DNA of 64,000 bases, from assembly GCF_026107645.2 (NCBI RefSeq), contig NZ_JAPCHV010000004.1:62001-126000 (forward strand), in the 5' to 3' direction. Below, piece after piece: positions 43,475 to 52,738 of this stretch. Every line of letters starts with the position of its first letter. The stretch's first letter is position 1. Source of the DNA: Flavobacterium sp. MFBS3-15. Lineage in GTDB: Bacteria > Bacteroidota > Bacteroidia > Flavobacteriales > Flavobacteriaceae. Position numbers and translations under genes: made by a program. The notes beneath the pieces were generated by a model, which was not told where the DNA came from, searched no databases, and was given only the letters and a program-made list of their open reading frames with translations.

Positions 43475-44840
43475 GCATGCCTCCTCCTTCAGGGATCCGT
43501 CGGGTTTCATGTTTATGAAGGACGGTATCCTCCTGAGGCAGGTAAACCCCATTTATTTTGGGCAATACCGATCGCTAACCGATAGCGGTTTTTACAAAAA
43601 GCTTTTTGATGCCGGGCTGCTGGTACGGCATGAGGAGGTTTCTTCGCATGGTGACGCTATAATAATGAAGCCGGAAGCCATACCTTTTTTTTCCTATCCG
43701 TACGAATGGAGCTTCAGCCAGTACAAGCACGCCGCGCTCCATACGCTTAAGTTGCAAAAATACTGCCTGCAAAACGGATATACCCTGAAGGATGCCACAG
43801 CATTCAATGTTACGTTTCATAAAGGTAAGCCGATGTTTGTGGACAGCCTTTCATTTGATATATATAAGGATGGCGAACCCTGGCGTGCATACAAGCAGTT
43901 CCTGATGCATTTTTTGGCGCCGCTTGTTTTGGCGAAATACTACGGTAACGACATGCTCAAGCTGCTGGCGCAGTACATTGACGGTATAACGCTTCAAAAG
44001 GCGGCAAAGCTGCTTCCGTTTACCGCAAGGTTTAACCCTATATTGTACACTAATATTTTCCTTACAGCGAAATACGATGCGAAATACAGCGATGATAAAA
44101 TATCCGGTAACGGTAAGGAAATCAGAATATCGAAGCAGTCTCAGGAAAAAATAATCGACTCGCTGTACAGCTACATCAACGGGCTGGAACTAAAGGAAAA
44201 TACCGAGTGGAGGGATTATTACTCCATAACCAACTACGATGCTGAGGCCTTTGAACATAAAAAGAAGCTGGTGCGTAAATGGTACCAGTCCATCAACGCC
44301 AAAAAGGCGGTAGACCTGGGTGGCAACGACGGTACCTTTTCGCGTGAGCTGAAAGATATTGCCGATGAGCTGCTGGTAGCAGACATTGACCCGAATGCCG
44401 TAAACCACAATTACCTGCAGGTGTTGAAGAATAAGGAGACTAACATAGTGCCATTAGTGAGTGACTTATTAAATCCCGTCCCGGGTATTGGCTTCAATAA
44501 CGCTGAACGTGCCTCTTTACAGGAACGTATCAGGAAAAATAAATATGATGTGTCTTTGGCACTTGCGCTTATACATCATATATCGCTTACCGGCAATGTG
44601 CCGTTTGCGATGTCGGCTGAAATGTTTGCTTCCCTTACGCCATACCTCATCATCGAGTTCCCGGACAGGGGTGACTCTTGGGTAGATTTCCTGCTGAAGA
44701 GCAAGCGCGAATTCCTGAACCATTTTGATTATTACAATAAAGAGAATTTTGAAAAGGATTATGCCGCTTATTTCGATGTCATCGAAAAGCAGCAGATACC
44801 GAATACCGAAAGGACAATGTACCTTTTAAAAAGGAAATAG
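43455..44840 (+). CDS. Class I SAM-dependent methyltransferase, glycan locus
   Basis: A 461-residue protein from ATG 43455 (MAETANRHASSFRDPSGFMF). The C-terminal half holds a Rossmann methyltransferase core: KKAVDLGGNDGTFSREL is the SAM-binding loop, VADIDPNAV is the acidic loop, and DVSLALALIHHISLTGNVP is motif IV. The N-terminal half (MKDGILLRQVNPIYFGQYRSL, then KDATAFNVTFHKGKPMFVD) is a separate helical domain that resembles a kinase-like or nodulation-type substrate domain. The acceptor is probably a surface glycan or lipid-linked intermediate, from the context alone. Confidence 0.85.
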   Translation: MAETANRHASSFRDPSGFMFMKDGILLRQVNPIYFGQYRSLTDSGFYKKLFDAGLLVRHEEVSSHGDAIIMKPEAIPFFSYPYEWSFSQYKHAALHTLKLQKYCLQNGYTLKDATAFNVTFHKGKPMFVDSLSFDIYKDGEPWRAYKQFLMHFLAPLVLAKYYGNDMLKLLAQYIDGITLQKAAKLLPFTARFNPILYTNIFLTAKYDAKYSDDKISGNGKEIRISKQSQEKIIDSLYSYINGLELKENTEWRDYYSITNYDAEAFEHKKKLVRKWYQSINAKKAVDLGGNDGTFSRELKDIADELLVADIDPNAVNHNYLQVLKNKETNIVPLVSDLLNPVPGIGFNNAERASLQERIRKNKYDVSLALALIHHISLTGNVPFAMSAEMFASLTPYLIIEFPDRGDSWVDFLLKSKREFLNHFDYYNKENFEKDYAAYFDVIEKQQIPNTERTMYLLKRK

Positions 44841-44841
44841 C

Positions 44842-46317
44842 ATGCTGGAAAAACTGCGTAACAGGCTTTTGGCTTTCATTGAGTCAGACAAGGACACCCC
44901 TTTGCTGGCCGGGTTTGCTGTTGGATTTTACATGCTGTTGTTTTATTATTCTAAGAACTTCGCCCTGGCCAATTCATGGCAGCAGCTATTGTTTTTTGTT
45001 GGGTATTATATTATTATTCCTTGTATTTCATTGTTGCTGGGCTATAAATTTCTGAACTTGCTGAAACTTTCAAGGTCTGTTAGGCCATTCTTGTTTGTAA
45101 GCTCCATTGCCTTTTTTGCCTTTTTTATCCTTCAGTTAAATACACTTAATCAAAACAACCTGTATTTCTTTGCAGGTGTGCTTGCTGTAGCTTTATTATT
45201 GTCATTTAGATTCAGCAAGTACTATAAAGCATTGATACCGATATTATTTTTAATATCGCTTTTTAACGTAAGGCCTATAGCGGGTGCTGCATACAAGTTT
45301 GCAACTGCATCGGATGAATGGAAAAATTTGCCTGATGACATTGAAAAGGTTGTATTCAGATCAAAACCTAATATTTACTATATTCAGCCTGATGGATATA
45401 CCAGTTTCACTACCCTGAAAAACAGCATTCACCGATTTGATAACAGCGATTATGAAGATTTCCTGAAACGGCAAGGCTTTACGCTTTATGATAATTTCCG
45501 GTCAAATTACAACTCAACCTTGTTGTCCAATTCAGCCACCTTTGCAATGAAACACCATTACATTGCCAGTGACATTGAATTTTATGGCGCCCGCAATGTG
45601 ATTGTGAACGATAATCCAGTACTTAGAATACTAAGGAATAATGGATACCGAAGTTCATTCATAACGGAAAAATCTTATCTGCTTGTTAACAGGCCTGGTT
45701 TGGGTTATGATTACTGTAATATACGTGAAGTGGAGTTGCCATATATAAAAGACGGGCTGGATACAAAAAAGGATATTTTTGCAGATCTTAAAGTGCAAAT
45801 GAAAGATAACAGCACTTCAGGCAATTTTTATTTCCTGGAAAAATTCACCCCAGGACATATTCCTAATTTCATTAGTGACTCCAAAGGAGCAATCAATGAA
45901 ACACGCGATTACCTGGATCAATTACGGCAGGCCAATTCGTGGCTTAAAAAGGTGATTGAGCATATTACTTCTAATGATCCGGGTGCTATTATAATTGTAG
46001 GTGCCGACCATGGCGGATTTGCAGGAATGAATTGTACTGATGAAAGCCTGATAAAAATAACGGACAGGAATCAGATTTATTCAATATTTGGGGTGCAGAC
46101 TGCTATAAGATGGAGTAATACTAAGGCTAAGGTGTATGATAAGGAAATGAAAACATCAATTAACCTTTTCAGGACTGTTTTTTCTTTTTTAAGCGGTGAA
46201 GAAAAATATCTTGAACATATGGAAAATGATGGCAGTTATATAAAACTTAAAGATCCTGCCGGGGTTTATAAATATATTAATGATGATGGCAGTATTATAT
46301 TTGAAAAAATAAAATGA
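44842..46317 (+). CDS. Membrane-anchored sulfatase-fold enzyme, copy 1
   Basis: A 491-residue protein: five N-terminal membrane helices (residues 20-150) and an extracytoplasmic domain of the alkaline phosphatase/sulfatase fold. Metal-site motifs are Asp184 in IQPDGYTS, His in TPGHIPNF and Asp389-His390 in ADHGG. A Ser/Thr-rich segment (SNYNSTLLSNSATFAMKHH) should carry the nucleophile. This plan is used by lipoteichoic acid synthases, phosphoglycerol and phosphoethanolamine transferases, so transfer of a phospho group to a surface glycan is a reasonable inference. It starts 1 bp after the methyltransferase stop and has a tandem paralogue 7 bp downstream. Confidence 0.85.
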   Translation: MLEKLRNRLLAFIESDKDTPLLAGFAVGFYMLLFYYSKNFALANSWQQLLFFVGYYIIIPCISLLLGYKFLNLLKLSRSVRPFLFVSSIAFFAFFILQLNTLNQNNLYFFAGVLAVALLLSFRFSKYYKALIPILFLISLFNVRPIAGAAYKFATASDEWKNLPDDIEKVVFRSKPNIYYIQPDGYTSFTTLKNSIHRFDNSDYEDFLKRQGFTLYDNFRSNYNSTLLSNSATFAMKHHYIASDIEFYGARNVIVNDNPVLRILRNNGYRSSFITEKSYLLVNRPGLGYDYCNIREVELPYIKDGLDTKKDIFADLKVQMKDNSTSGNFYFLEKFTPGHIPNFISDSKGAINETRDYLDQLRQANSWLKKVIEHITSNDPGAIIIVGADHGGFAGMNCTDESLIKITDRNQIYSIFGVQTAIRWSNTKAKVYDKEMKTSINLFRTVFSFLSGEEKYLEHMENDGSYIKLKDPAGVYKYINDDGSIIFEKIK

Positions 46318-46324
46318 CAGCTCA

Positions 46325-47779
46325 ATGAAAGACAAGCTAAATTTTTTTTTCGACAGTCCTAAGGATGTGCCATTGCTGGCTGGGTTCATTTTCGGCTTTT
46401 ATCCATTCCTCTTCTTCTATAGTAATAATTATACAACAATCAATACATGGGAGCATGCCGGATTTTTCTTCCTTATGCTTGTAGGCCCCGCTATTGCAGT
46501 TACGGTTTTGGGATATATTGGTTTTGGACTTTCAGGGAAGCTTAAACCTTTCCGCAGGCACTTGCTGTTTGTCCTTGCTGTGATGGTCATGGCAACGCTG
46601 CTTTCATATGGAATGTTTTTTACTTTTAAGAAAAAAGTATTGTTGGCCCTGTTGATATTGTTGTGCCTTTTATCGCTTAAGCTATATAACCATTATAAGA
46701 GGCTACTGGCACTAATTATGGTTATGTCGCTCATACCGTTGTTTAAAGTAGCAGTACACATATATGAAGATATCAGGCCTCTGTATTGGGTTGAACAGCC
46801 GGATGACATAGTCAGTGTGAAGTTCAGGCACAAGCCTAATGTCTACATGATACAGCCCGATGGTTATGCAGGCAGGAAAGTAATGGAAAAACCGCCTTTT
46901 TCCTATCAAAATGGTTTTTACGAGTGGCTTGAAAGTAACGGATTTAAGGTGTACGATGATTTTAGGAGCAATTACCCGGCAAGCCTCGCATCCAACGCGT
47001 CGATGTTTGCCATGAAGCACCATTATTTTGACGCAATGCTTTTCCCTTCCGAAGAGATGCCAAACGCCCGTGAGGTCATCCTGCAAAATAATGTACTTAA
47101 TATATTTAAAAATAATGGATACCAGACTTTTTTACTGGCACAGGATGAATATTTCCAGCAGAATAAAACCCATGGAATTTATGATCATTATAATATAAAT
47201 AAAGACGACATACCCTATTTAATTCCACGTCCCCAGCTCACGAGGGATGTCCTTGCCGATCTCGCTAATGTTCCGTCCGGAGGCCAGCCAAAGTTTGTAT
47301 TTGTGGAGCGTGTGCTGCCGCATCATGTACATTTATATGGTGATGAGGGGAAAAAAGCAAAAAGAGATGCTTATGTTGAAAAATTGCAGGAAGCTAACCT
47401 ATGGCTAAAAAAAGCTATAGCTCAAATTGAAGATAAAGATCCCAATGCCCTGATAATAATCCTTGCCGACCATGGAGGGTGGGTAGGTATTGATACCTAC
47501 GATGAGCTATACAGTACAAAAGATGAGAGCCTTGTTCGATCTACCTTCACTAACCTTGCTGCAATACGCTGGGTGGGATTAGACAACGCCAAATATGACG
47601 AAAATTTAAAAAGCAACGTAAATGTCTTCAGGGTACTGTTCTCTTGCCTTGCAGAAAATACTTCGTACATTAACCATCTTGAAAAAAATGAGAGTTACAA
47701 TATAAGGTTGGGAAGCATTTTCAATGACGTATATAAGCTGATTGATGAAAATGGTAAAGTAGTGCGGGATAAACATTAA
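46325..47779 (+). CDS. Membrane-anchored sulfatase-fold enzyme, copy 2
   Basis: A 484-residue paralogue of the preceding protein. It has the same plan: start MKDKLNFFFDSPKDVPLLAG, five membrane helices, then KPNVYMIQPDGYAG with Asp179, FRSNYPASLASNASMFAMKHHY, LPHHVHLY in place of the TPGH segment, and Asp382-His383 in ADHGG. Clear divergence in the middle suggests a different acceptor or donor. The pair follows the methyltransferase and precedes the FemAB-like gene by 3 bp, forming a single operon. Confidence 0.85.
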   Translation: MKDKLNFFFDSPKDVPLLAGFIFGFYPFLFFYSNNYTTINTWEHAGFFFLMLVGPAIAVTVLGYIGFGLSGKLKPFRRHLLFVLAVMVMATLLSYGMFFTFKKKVLLALLILLCLLSLKLYNHYKRLLALIMVMSLIPLFKVAVHIYEDIRPLYWVEQPDDIVSVKFRHKPNVYMIQPDGYAGRKVMEKPPFSYQNGFYEWLESNGFKVYDDFRSNYPASLASNASMFAMKHHYFDAMLFPSEEMPNAREVILQNNVLNIFKNNGYQTFLLAQDEYFQQNKTHGIYDHYNINKDDIPYLIPRPQLTRDVLADLANVPSGGQPKFVFVERVLPHHVHLYGDEGKKAKRDAYVEKLQEANLWLKKAIAQIEDKDPNALIIILADHGGWVGIDTYDELYSTKDESLVRSTFTNLAAIRWVGLDNAKYDENLKSNVNVFRVLFSCLAENTSYINHLEKNESYNIRLGSIFNDVYKLIDENGKVVRDKH

Positions 47780-47782
47780 GCT

Positions 47783-48757
47783 ATGGCGTATACTGTGCGT
47801 AAATATAACGGTAAAGATGCTTTGGCATGGAATAGCTTTATTACAGAAGCTAAAAATGCTACATTCCTGTTCCAACGGGATTTTTTGGAGTACCACGCTG
47901 ACCGTTTTAGGGATTATTCACTCCTTATTTTTGAAACAGGGAATCTTATAGCAGTACTTCCGGCTAATATTGAAGGTGATACTTTATTTTCCCATCAGGG
48001 GCTTACTTACGGAGGCCTTATTTATGGAGAAAAAGTGAAGCTCGCTGCAGTGGTGCAGATTTTCAAAGCAGTGTTAACTTTTTTACATGCCAACGGGGTT
48101 AAAAAACTTTACTTAAAACTGGTACCGTCTATTTATCACAAAAGCCCTGCTGAGGAGCTAAGTTATGCACTTTTTCTTGCTAAAGCCAATCTTGTAAGGA
48201 GAGACAGCCTGGCTGTAATCGTAACTGAAAATCCTTTAAAGTTATCTAAAGACAGGAAAGACGGAGTAAAACGAGGCATGAAGAATGGGCTGAGAATAGT
48301 AGAGGAGCCCGCGTTTGAACTGTTTTGGAGCAAAGTCCTCATTCCGAACCTTCGTAGTAAACATGATGCCGCTCCGGTTCACACTGCAGAGGAAATCATA
48401 AAGCTTCATCGAAATTTTCCAGATAATATAAGGCAGTTCAATGTGTATAAAGATAATGACATTGTTGCAGGGACGACTTTTTTTGTAACCGATACTGTTG
48501 CGCACTCCCAATACACATCGGCATTGGCAGGTAAAAATGAAACAGGCAGTCTGGATTTTTTGTACAGCCACCTGATAAATAATGTATTTGCAGAAAAAAA
48601 ATATTTTGACTTTGGCATTTCAAATGAAGACCAGGGAACGAAGCTAAATGGCGGCTTGAGCTATTGGAAAGAGAGCTTTGGCGCGCGTACCATAGTTCAG
48701 GATTTTTATGAAGTAGAAACCCGAAATTTTAATCTTTTGAGAGATTTTTTGATTTAA
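47783..48757 (+). CDS. FemAB/GNAT-like acyltransferase, glycan locus
   Basis: A 324-residue protein of the FemAB-like peptidyl-transferase or acyltransferase fold with two GNAT domains. The first part has WNSFITEAKNATFLFQRDFLEYHADRF, then GLTYGGLIYGEKVK; the second ends with YFDFGISNEDQGTKLNGGL and SFGARTIVQDFYEVET. Related proteins in polysaccharide loci add amino acids or acyl groups to sugars. The donor is unknown. It is 3 bp after the sulfatase-like copy 2. Confidence 0.85.
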   Translation: MAYTVRKYNGKDALAWNSFITEAKNATFLFQRDFLEYHADRFRDYSLLIFETGNLIAVLPANIEGDTLFSHQGLTYGGLIYGEKVKLAAVVQIFKAVLTFLHANGVKKLYLKLVPSIYHKSPAEELSYALFLAKANLVRRDSLAVIVTENPLKLSKDRKDGVKRGMKNGLRIVEEPAFELFWSKVLIPNLRSKHDAAPVHTAEEIIKLHRNFPDNIRQFNVYKDNDIVAGTTFFVTDTVAHSQYTSALAGKNETGSLDFLYSHLINNVFAEKKYFDFGISNEDQGTKLNGGLSYWKESFGARTIVQDFYEVETRNFNLLRDFLI

Positions 48758-48771
48758 ACCATTAATAGCGA

Positions 48772-50055
48772 TTGTTAAACCTTATAAAGAACATATTTAA
48801 AACTAACCTATTCAAAGTGACCTCGCTCAACTCAGTTAGCGTGCTTGTGCGCATTGCCGGCGGGTTGCTGGCATCCGTAATGACGGCAAGGTTCCTTGGG
48901 CCATCCGGGATGGCACTCACGGGCAACCTGCGCAATTTTCTTACTTCTGTAGATACTTTTTCCATATTAGGATTCCAGAATGGGATTATAAAATATACAG
49001 CTGAGAACGCCGCCGAGGAGCAAAGGCTATTTCGGACATTGGGCACTGTATTTATCTCAATACTTATTACCATCCTTTTATTTAGCGTTGCACTTTTTTT
49101 TCCTGCATTGTTGTGGAGTAAATGGATTTTAAAGACCGAAGAATATGCCTGGGTATTTCGGGTACTTGCGCTTTCCCTGCCTTGGTATACCGGTAACCTT
49201 ATTTTTATTGCGGTACTCAACGGACTTGGAAAATACAGGCAGGTCGTGAGCATCAACATATGGGGCAACATCGTTGGAGTACTGCTTTCGGCTCTGCTAA
49301 TATGGAAGTTTGGCGTACCAGGTGCGTTCCTTGGCCTGATACTCTATCCGTCGATCATGTTCTTTTTATCGTTTTACCTGTTATACCGCATTTTTCCCCG
49401 TCTTCCCTTTTTAAGATGGAAGCACTTTGACAGGAAAGTTTTGAAAGGTCTGTTTTCTTATAGTGGCATGGCTTTGATATCTGCCCTTCTCGGCCCTGTT
49501 ATCTACTTGTCTATACGAAACAATCTCATTGAGGTTTTTGGTGACCATGAGGCGGGCTACTGGGAAGCAATGAATCGTATATCGTCATTTTACCTGCTGT
49601 TTGTATCTACACTCCTCACACTCTACTTTCTTCCGGGCCTCTCGCAGGCTAAAACCCCGACAGAAACACGCTCGGTTTTCCGGAGCTATTACAGAGGTAT
49701 AGTACCTGTATTTGCATTTGGGCTTATTGTAATTTATTTTCTAAAGAACTTTATTATCCGCACAGTACTTTCAGATGAGTTCCTGCCCATGCAAAACCTT
49801 TTCATCTGGCAACTGTCGGGCGATTTTCTTAAAGTGTGCTCTTTGATTCTTGGATACGAACTGTTGGCAAAAAAACATATAAAAATATTTATTATTACTG
49901 AAATAATGTCTTTTGCGATATTGTATGTTTCTGCATCTTATTTTGCTTCGCTATATGCCAGTGAGGGCGCTGTTATGGCACATTTGTTGACCTATTCAGT
50001 GTATTTGGCAGTATTGGCAGGTTATTTCAGGAAGCAGTTGTTTTTAATATCTTAA
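48772..50055 (+). CDS. Polysaccharide flippase (Wzx/MATE-type, MurJ-Wzx superfamily)
   Basis: A 427-residue membrane protein from TTG 48772 (reading MLNLIKNIFKTNLFKVTSLNS) with twelve or more helices. The pattern AGGLLASVMTARFLGPSGMALTGNLRNF and FSILGFQNGIIKYTAENA is typical of O-antigen translocases. It likely moves a lipid-linked oligosaccharide across the inner membrane. It ends with a 4-bp convergent overlap with the next minus-strand gene. Confidence 0.9.
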   Translation: MLNLIKNIFKTNLFKVTSLNSVSVLVRIAGGLLASVMTARFLGPSGMALTGNLRNFLTSVDTFSILGFQNGIIKYTAENAAEEQRLFRTLGTVFISILITILLFSVALFFPALLWSKWILKTEEYAWVFRVLALSLPWYTGNLIFIAVLNGLGKYRQVVSINIWGNIVGVLLSALLIWKFGVPGAFLGLILYPSIMFFLSFYLLYRIFPRLPFLRWKHFDRKVLKGLFSYSGMALISALLGPVIYLSIRNNLIEVFGDHEAGYWEAMNRISSFYLLFVSTLLTLYFLPGLSQAKTPTETRSVFRSYYRGIVPVFAFGLIVIYFLKNFIIRTVLSDEFLPMQNLFIWQLSGDFLKVCSLILGYELLAKKHIKIFIITEIMSFAILYVSASYFASLYASEGAVMAHLLTYSVYLAVLAGYFRKQLFLIS

Positions 50056-51197
50056 AGCCCCCACTTTTCCAAATACTTTTTAGCAATCATTACGTGGTCA
50101 TGCTCCTTTTCTACAAAAGCCCGTGCTCTTTTTCCCATGGCAACAATTTCCGAGGGGTTTTCTATCAGGAAAGATAATTCATCCGCAATAGCCTGTACAT
50201 CGGGAATGGCATTTACAACAACCCTTTCGCTTTGGGTTAGCCCGTAATGTTCCATAAATTCGTCCTCGGCACCGCTGAAAACCACTTTCCCCTTGGCCAT
50301 GGCTTCCAGGGCATTGTACCCCTGATCGTAACCATAGATCTGGTCCAGCAGGATATGGCAACTGTTGTAGAGTGTAATGTAGGTTTCGTAGGGAACCGAC
50401 CATGTAGTAATTACTTCTATGCGGTCGCCATATTTATTCTTAACATTGTCTAGGGCCTTTTCAAAGAAATCATTCCCTTTTTTGTAATAATTAACTTTAT
50501 TAATGCCGTGAAATATCATGATTTTTGAGGTTATAGGAGATGGCACCTCCACTACAGCATTTTTTTTCAAATTGATAGGGAATGGAACGAGACCTGTCGA
50601 TTTCGGGTGCCCCTGCAAAGGGAGTGCGTAATCCATGTCGCCGGGTATCACAGCATGAACATTTTCAAAGACGAATTCATGAAGCTTTTTGAAGGGCTTA
50701 GTTACATATTTTAGGGTGTATTTGCAATGTGTAGCGTTTGGGTTTACCTTGCAGGGTGTAAGAACAGAATATTTTGGTTTACCACTGAGCATGTATTTAA
50801 CACAGATGTAATCATCACCTGAAGACGAAACAAACACTTTTTTATTTTTTTTAAAGATATATCCCAACATTTTCATTTCAAGGTAAGGAGTACTTTGGAT
50901 GGGATACTCATTTACCATTTGTACGATATCATAGCCTGTGAATTTTTTACGCATCAGGTAAAAGCGGACTGCCGTTTCCCATTGGGCCACATCTGTTTTG
51001 AATATCCTGAATATGCCTTGTCTTATTTTGTTGAGGATATAAATGTCTTTAAACCAATAAGCATAAAGATAGATGTCGGCGGGATAATTTTTAAAATCGT
51101 TATCACTAACGAGTGTCACTTTGTGTCCCATTTCGGTCAGTCCTTCTTTCAGTGAGTTATGAAACCTGCTATATTCACCCAAAAGCAATATCTTCAT
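50052..51197 (-). CDS. Glycosyltransferase, GT4-like (GT-B fold)
   Basis: A 381-residue protein. The N-terminal start MKILLLGEYSRFHNSLKEGL and the C-terminal segment GYDQGYNALEAMAKGKVVFSGAEDEFMEHYG fit the two Rossmann domains of a GT-B glycosyltransferase. The usual E-x7-E pair appears in ALEAMAKGK. It is distant from well-studied families. It faces the flippase gene with a 4-bp overlap and is divergent from the next glycosyltransferase across 42 bp. Confidence 0.82.
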   Translation of the reverse strand: MKILLLGEYSRFHNSLKEGLTEMGHKVTLVSDNDFKNYPADIYLYAYWFKDIYILNKIRQGIFRIFKTDVAQWETAVRFYLMRKKFTGYDIVQMVNEYPIQSTPYLEMKMLGYIFKKNKKVFVSSSGDDYICVKYMLSGKPKYSVLTPCKVNPNATHCKYTLKYVTKPFKKLHEFVFENVHAVIPGDMDYALPLQGHPKSTGLVPFPINLKKNAVVEVPSPITSKIMIFHGINKVNYYKKGNDFFEKALDNVKNKYGDRIEVITTWSVPYETYITLYNSCHILLDQIYGYDQGYNALEAMAKGKVVFSGAEDEFMEHYGLTQSERVVVNAIPDVQAIADELSFLIENPSEIVAMGKRARAFVEKEHDHVMIAKKYLEKWGL

Positions 51198-51207
51198 TAG
51201 AATAATC

Positions 51208-51215
51208 TATATTTG
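51208..51215 (+). promoter_or_regulatory. -7 element before the GT4 gene
   Basis: TATATTTG is a perfect TAnnTTTG match in the 42-bp divergent spacer, 24 bp before ATG 51240. No TTTG -33 box at the right distance was found. Confidence 0.45.
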
Positions 51216-51239
51216 CAACGAATGTAGCCAATATAGTTG

Positions 51240-52337
51240 ATGCAGCAAACTAACGAAATAAAAATATGCCTCATTGGTGATATGCTTTCAGATGGCGGAG
51301 CAGAGCGCGTTACTGCTGATCTGTCGAACTATTTTCATTCACAAGGAATAGAAGTACATATAGTAATCATACAGAACAAAATTACCTATCCTTACTCAGG
51401 CGAACTACTAAACCTTGGGCTTGACCTTGAGTCTGGGCTGTTTAATAAGGTGAAAAGATTTATTAAACTACGAAAGTATTTTAGGAAGCACCGTTTTGAC
51501 TTTGTAATTGATTTCCGTTACAAGAATAGCTATCTTCAGGAATGGATTATCAATGAGCTGCTCTATGAAAAGAAAAAAATTGTTTTTACAGTTCACAGTT
51601 CAGTGCTGAATTACTATATTCCTGAAAATAATTTTGTCGCACGGCTGCTATTCCGAAAGGCGTATGGCCTGGTTGCCGTATCTGACAAAATAAAGGATGA
51701 TGTAATCAAAAGGCATCTAGGGCAGGATGTGAAGAGGATATATAATCCTGTGGACATTATACATATAAACAAATGCCTTGAAACAGAATTTGATACCAGT
51801 TATAGATATGTCCTGGCTGTAGGTAGCATGGACGGTAACATAAAGCAATTTGACCTTCTCATTGAATCCTATGCCGCTTCATCATTGCCGACTAAGGGAA
51901 TCAAGCTAGTTATACTCGGGAAAGGGAAATTGATTGAGAGTTATGTCTCATTAGCCGAAAAGTTTGGATTGGGAGACATGGTAGTGTTTCCGGGTTTTAA
52001 AGATAACCCTTATGTATATATGAAAAATGCTTTATTCTTCGTTCTCAGCAGTCGCAGGGAGGGACTGGGCATGGTGCTTATTGAAGCATTGGCCTGTGGC
52101 ACACCGGTAGTTTCTTTTAACTGTGATGCCGGTCCGTCCGAAATTATCCAACATGAGTATAACGGACTGTTGGTAAAAGACCAGGATTTTACAGCATTAC
52201 GCCAAGCGATGGAGCGTATGGCTACTGATCAATATTTGTATGATAAGTGCAAAACAAGTGCACCTAAAAGCATCGGAAAGTTTTTTTTAGAAAGCGTTGG
52301 TGTTGAGTGGATTAATTACCTGAAAATTAAAATTTGA
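51240..52337 (+). CDS. Family 4 glycosyltransferase
   Basis: A 365-residue protein from ATG 51240 (MQQTNEIKICLIGDMLSDGG). The sugar-donor domain has YVLAVGSMDGNIKQFDLLIESY, ILGKGKLIESYVSLAEKFGL, SRREGLGMVLIEALACGTPVVSF, with the E-x7-E pair, and CDAGPSEIIQHEYNGLLV. This is the WaaG/RfaB-like group that transfers hexoses to lipid-linked acceptors. Acceptor and sugar are unknown. The stop overlaps the next start (TGATG). Confidence 0.93.
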   Translation: MQQTNEIKICLIGDMLSDGGAERVTADLSNYFHSQGIEVHIVIIQNKITYPYSGELLNLGLDLESGLFNKVKRFIKLRKYFRKHRFDFVIDFRYKNSYLQEWIINELLYEKKKIVFTVHSSVLNYYIPENNFVARLLFRKAYGLVAVSDKIKDDVIKRHLGQDVKRIYNPVDIIHINKCLETEFDTSYRYVLAVGSMDGNIKQFDLLIESYAASSLPTKGIKLVILGKGKLIESYVSLAEKFGLGDMVVFPGFKDNPYVYMKNALFFVLSSRREGLGMVLIEALACGTPVVSFNCDAGPSEIIQHEYNGLLVKDQDFTALRQAMERMATDQYLYDKCKTSAPKSIGKFFLESVGVEWINYLKIKI

Positions 52338-52738
52338 TGTACATAAATTTAATTGACATACCAAAAGTAGAAGACGCTACAGGAAACGTAGGTATCATTG
52401 AAAAAAGTGTTGTGCCCTTTGAGATTAAAAGGGTCTTTTACTTATTTGATATCGCTGAAGGCGTTACCCGAGGGCGTCATGCTCATAAAAAATTGCTACA
52501 GTTTATTATAGCGATTTCCGGGAGTTTTGATGTGGTGATGAAAGATGGTACAAGCGAAGAGCGTGTTAACCTCAACAGCCCGGTGAAAGGGCTACTTATT
52601 CAGAATGGCATCTGGAGTGAACTGGAAAACTTCTCATCCGGGGCAGTCTGCATGGTAATCGCTTCCGAAGTTTATGATGAAAAGGATTATATTAGGGATT
52701 ATAGCGCATTTCTTGAGTATGTAAAATCTCAGTCGTAG
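52337..52738 (+). CDS. FdtA/QdtA-like cupin (dTDP-sugar ketoisomerase type)
   Basis: A 133-residue cupin from ATG 52337 (MYINLIDIPKVEDATGNVG). It matches the WxcM/FdtA group: VFYLFDIAEGVTRGRHAHKK holds the HAHK motif, then FIIAISGSFDVVMKDGTSEE and EVYDEKDYIRDY. Enzymes of this group isomerise dTDP-4-keto-6-deoxyhexoses to 3-keto forms on the way to Fuc3NAc or Qui3NAc. No aminotransferase or dTDP-sugar genes are in the window, so the substrate must come from elsewhere or the protein may act otherwise. It overlaps the convergent glycosyltransferase by 10 bp. Confidence 0.85.
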   Translation: MYINLIDIPKVEDATGNVGIIEKSVVPFEIKRVFYLFDIAEGVTRGRHAHKKLLQFIIAISGSFDVVMKDGTSEERVNLNSPVKGLLIQNGIWSELENFSSGAVCMVIASEVYDEKDYIRDYSAFLEYVKSQS

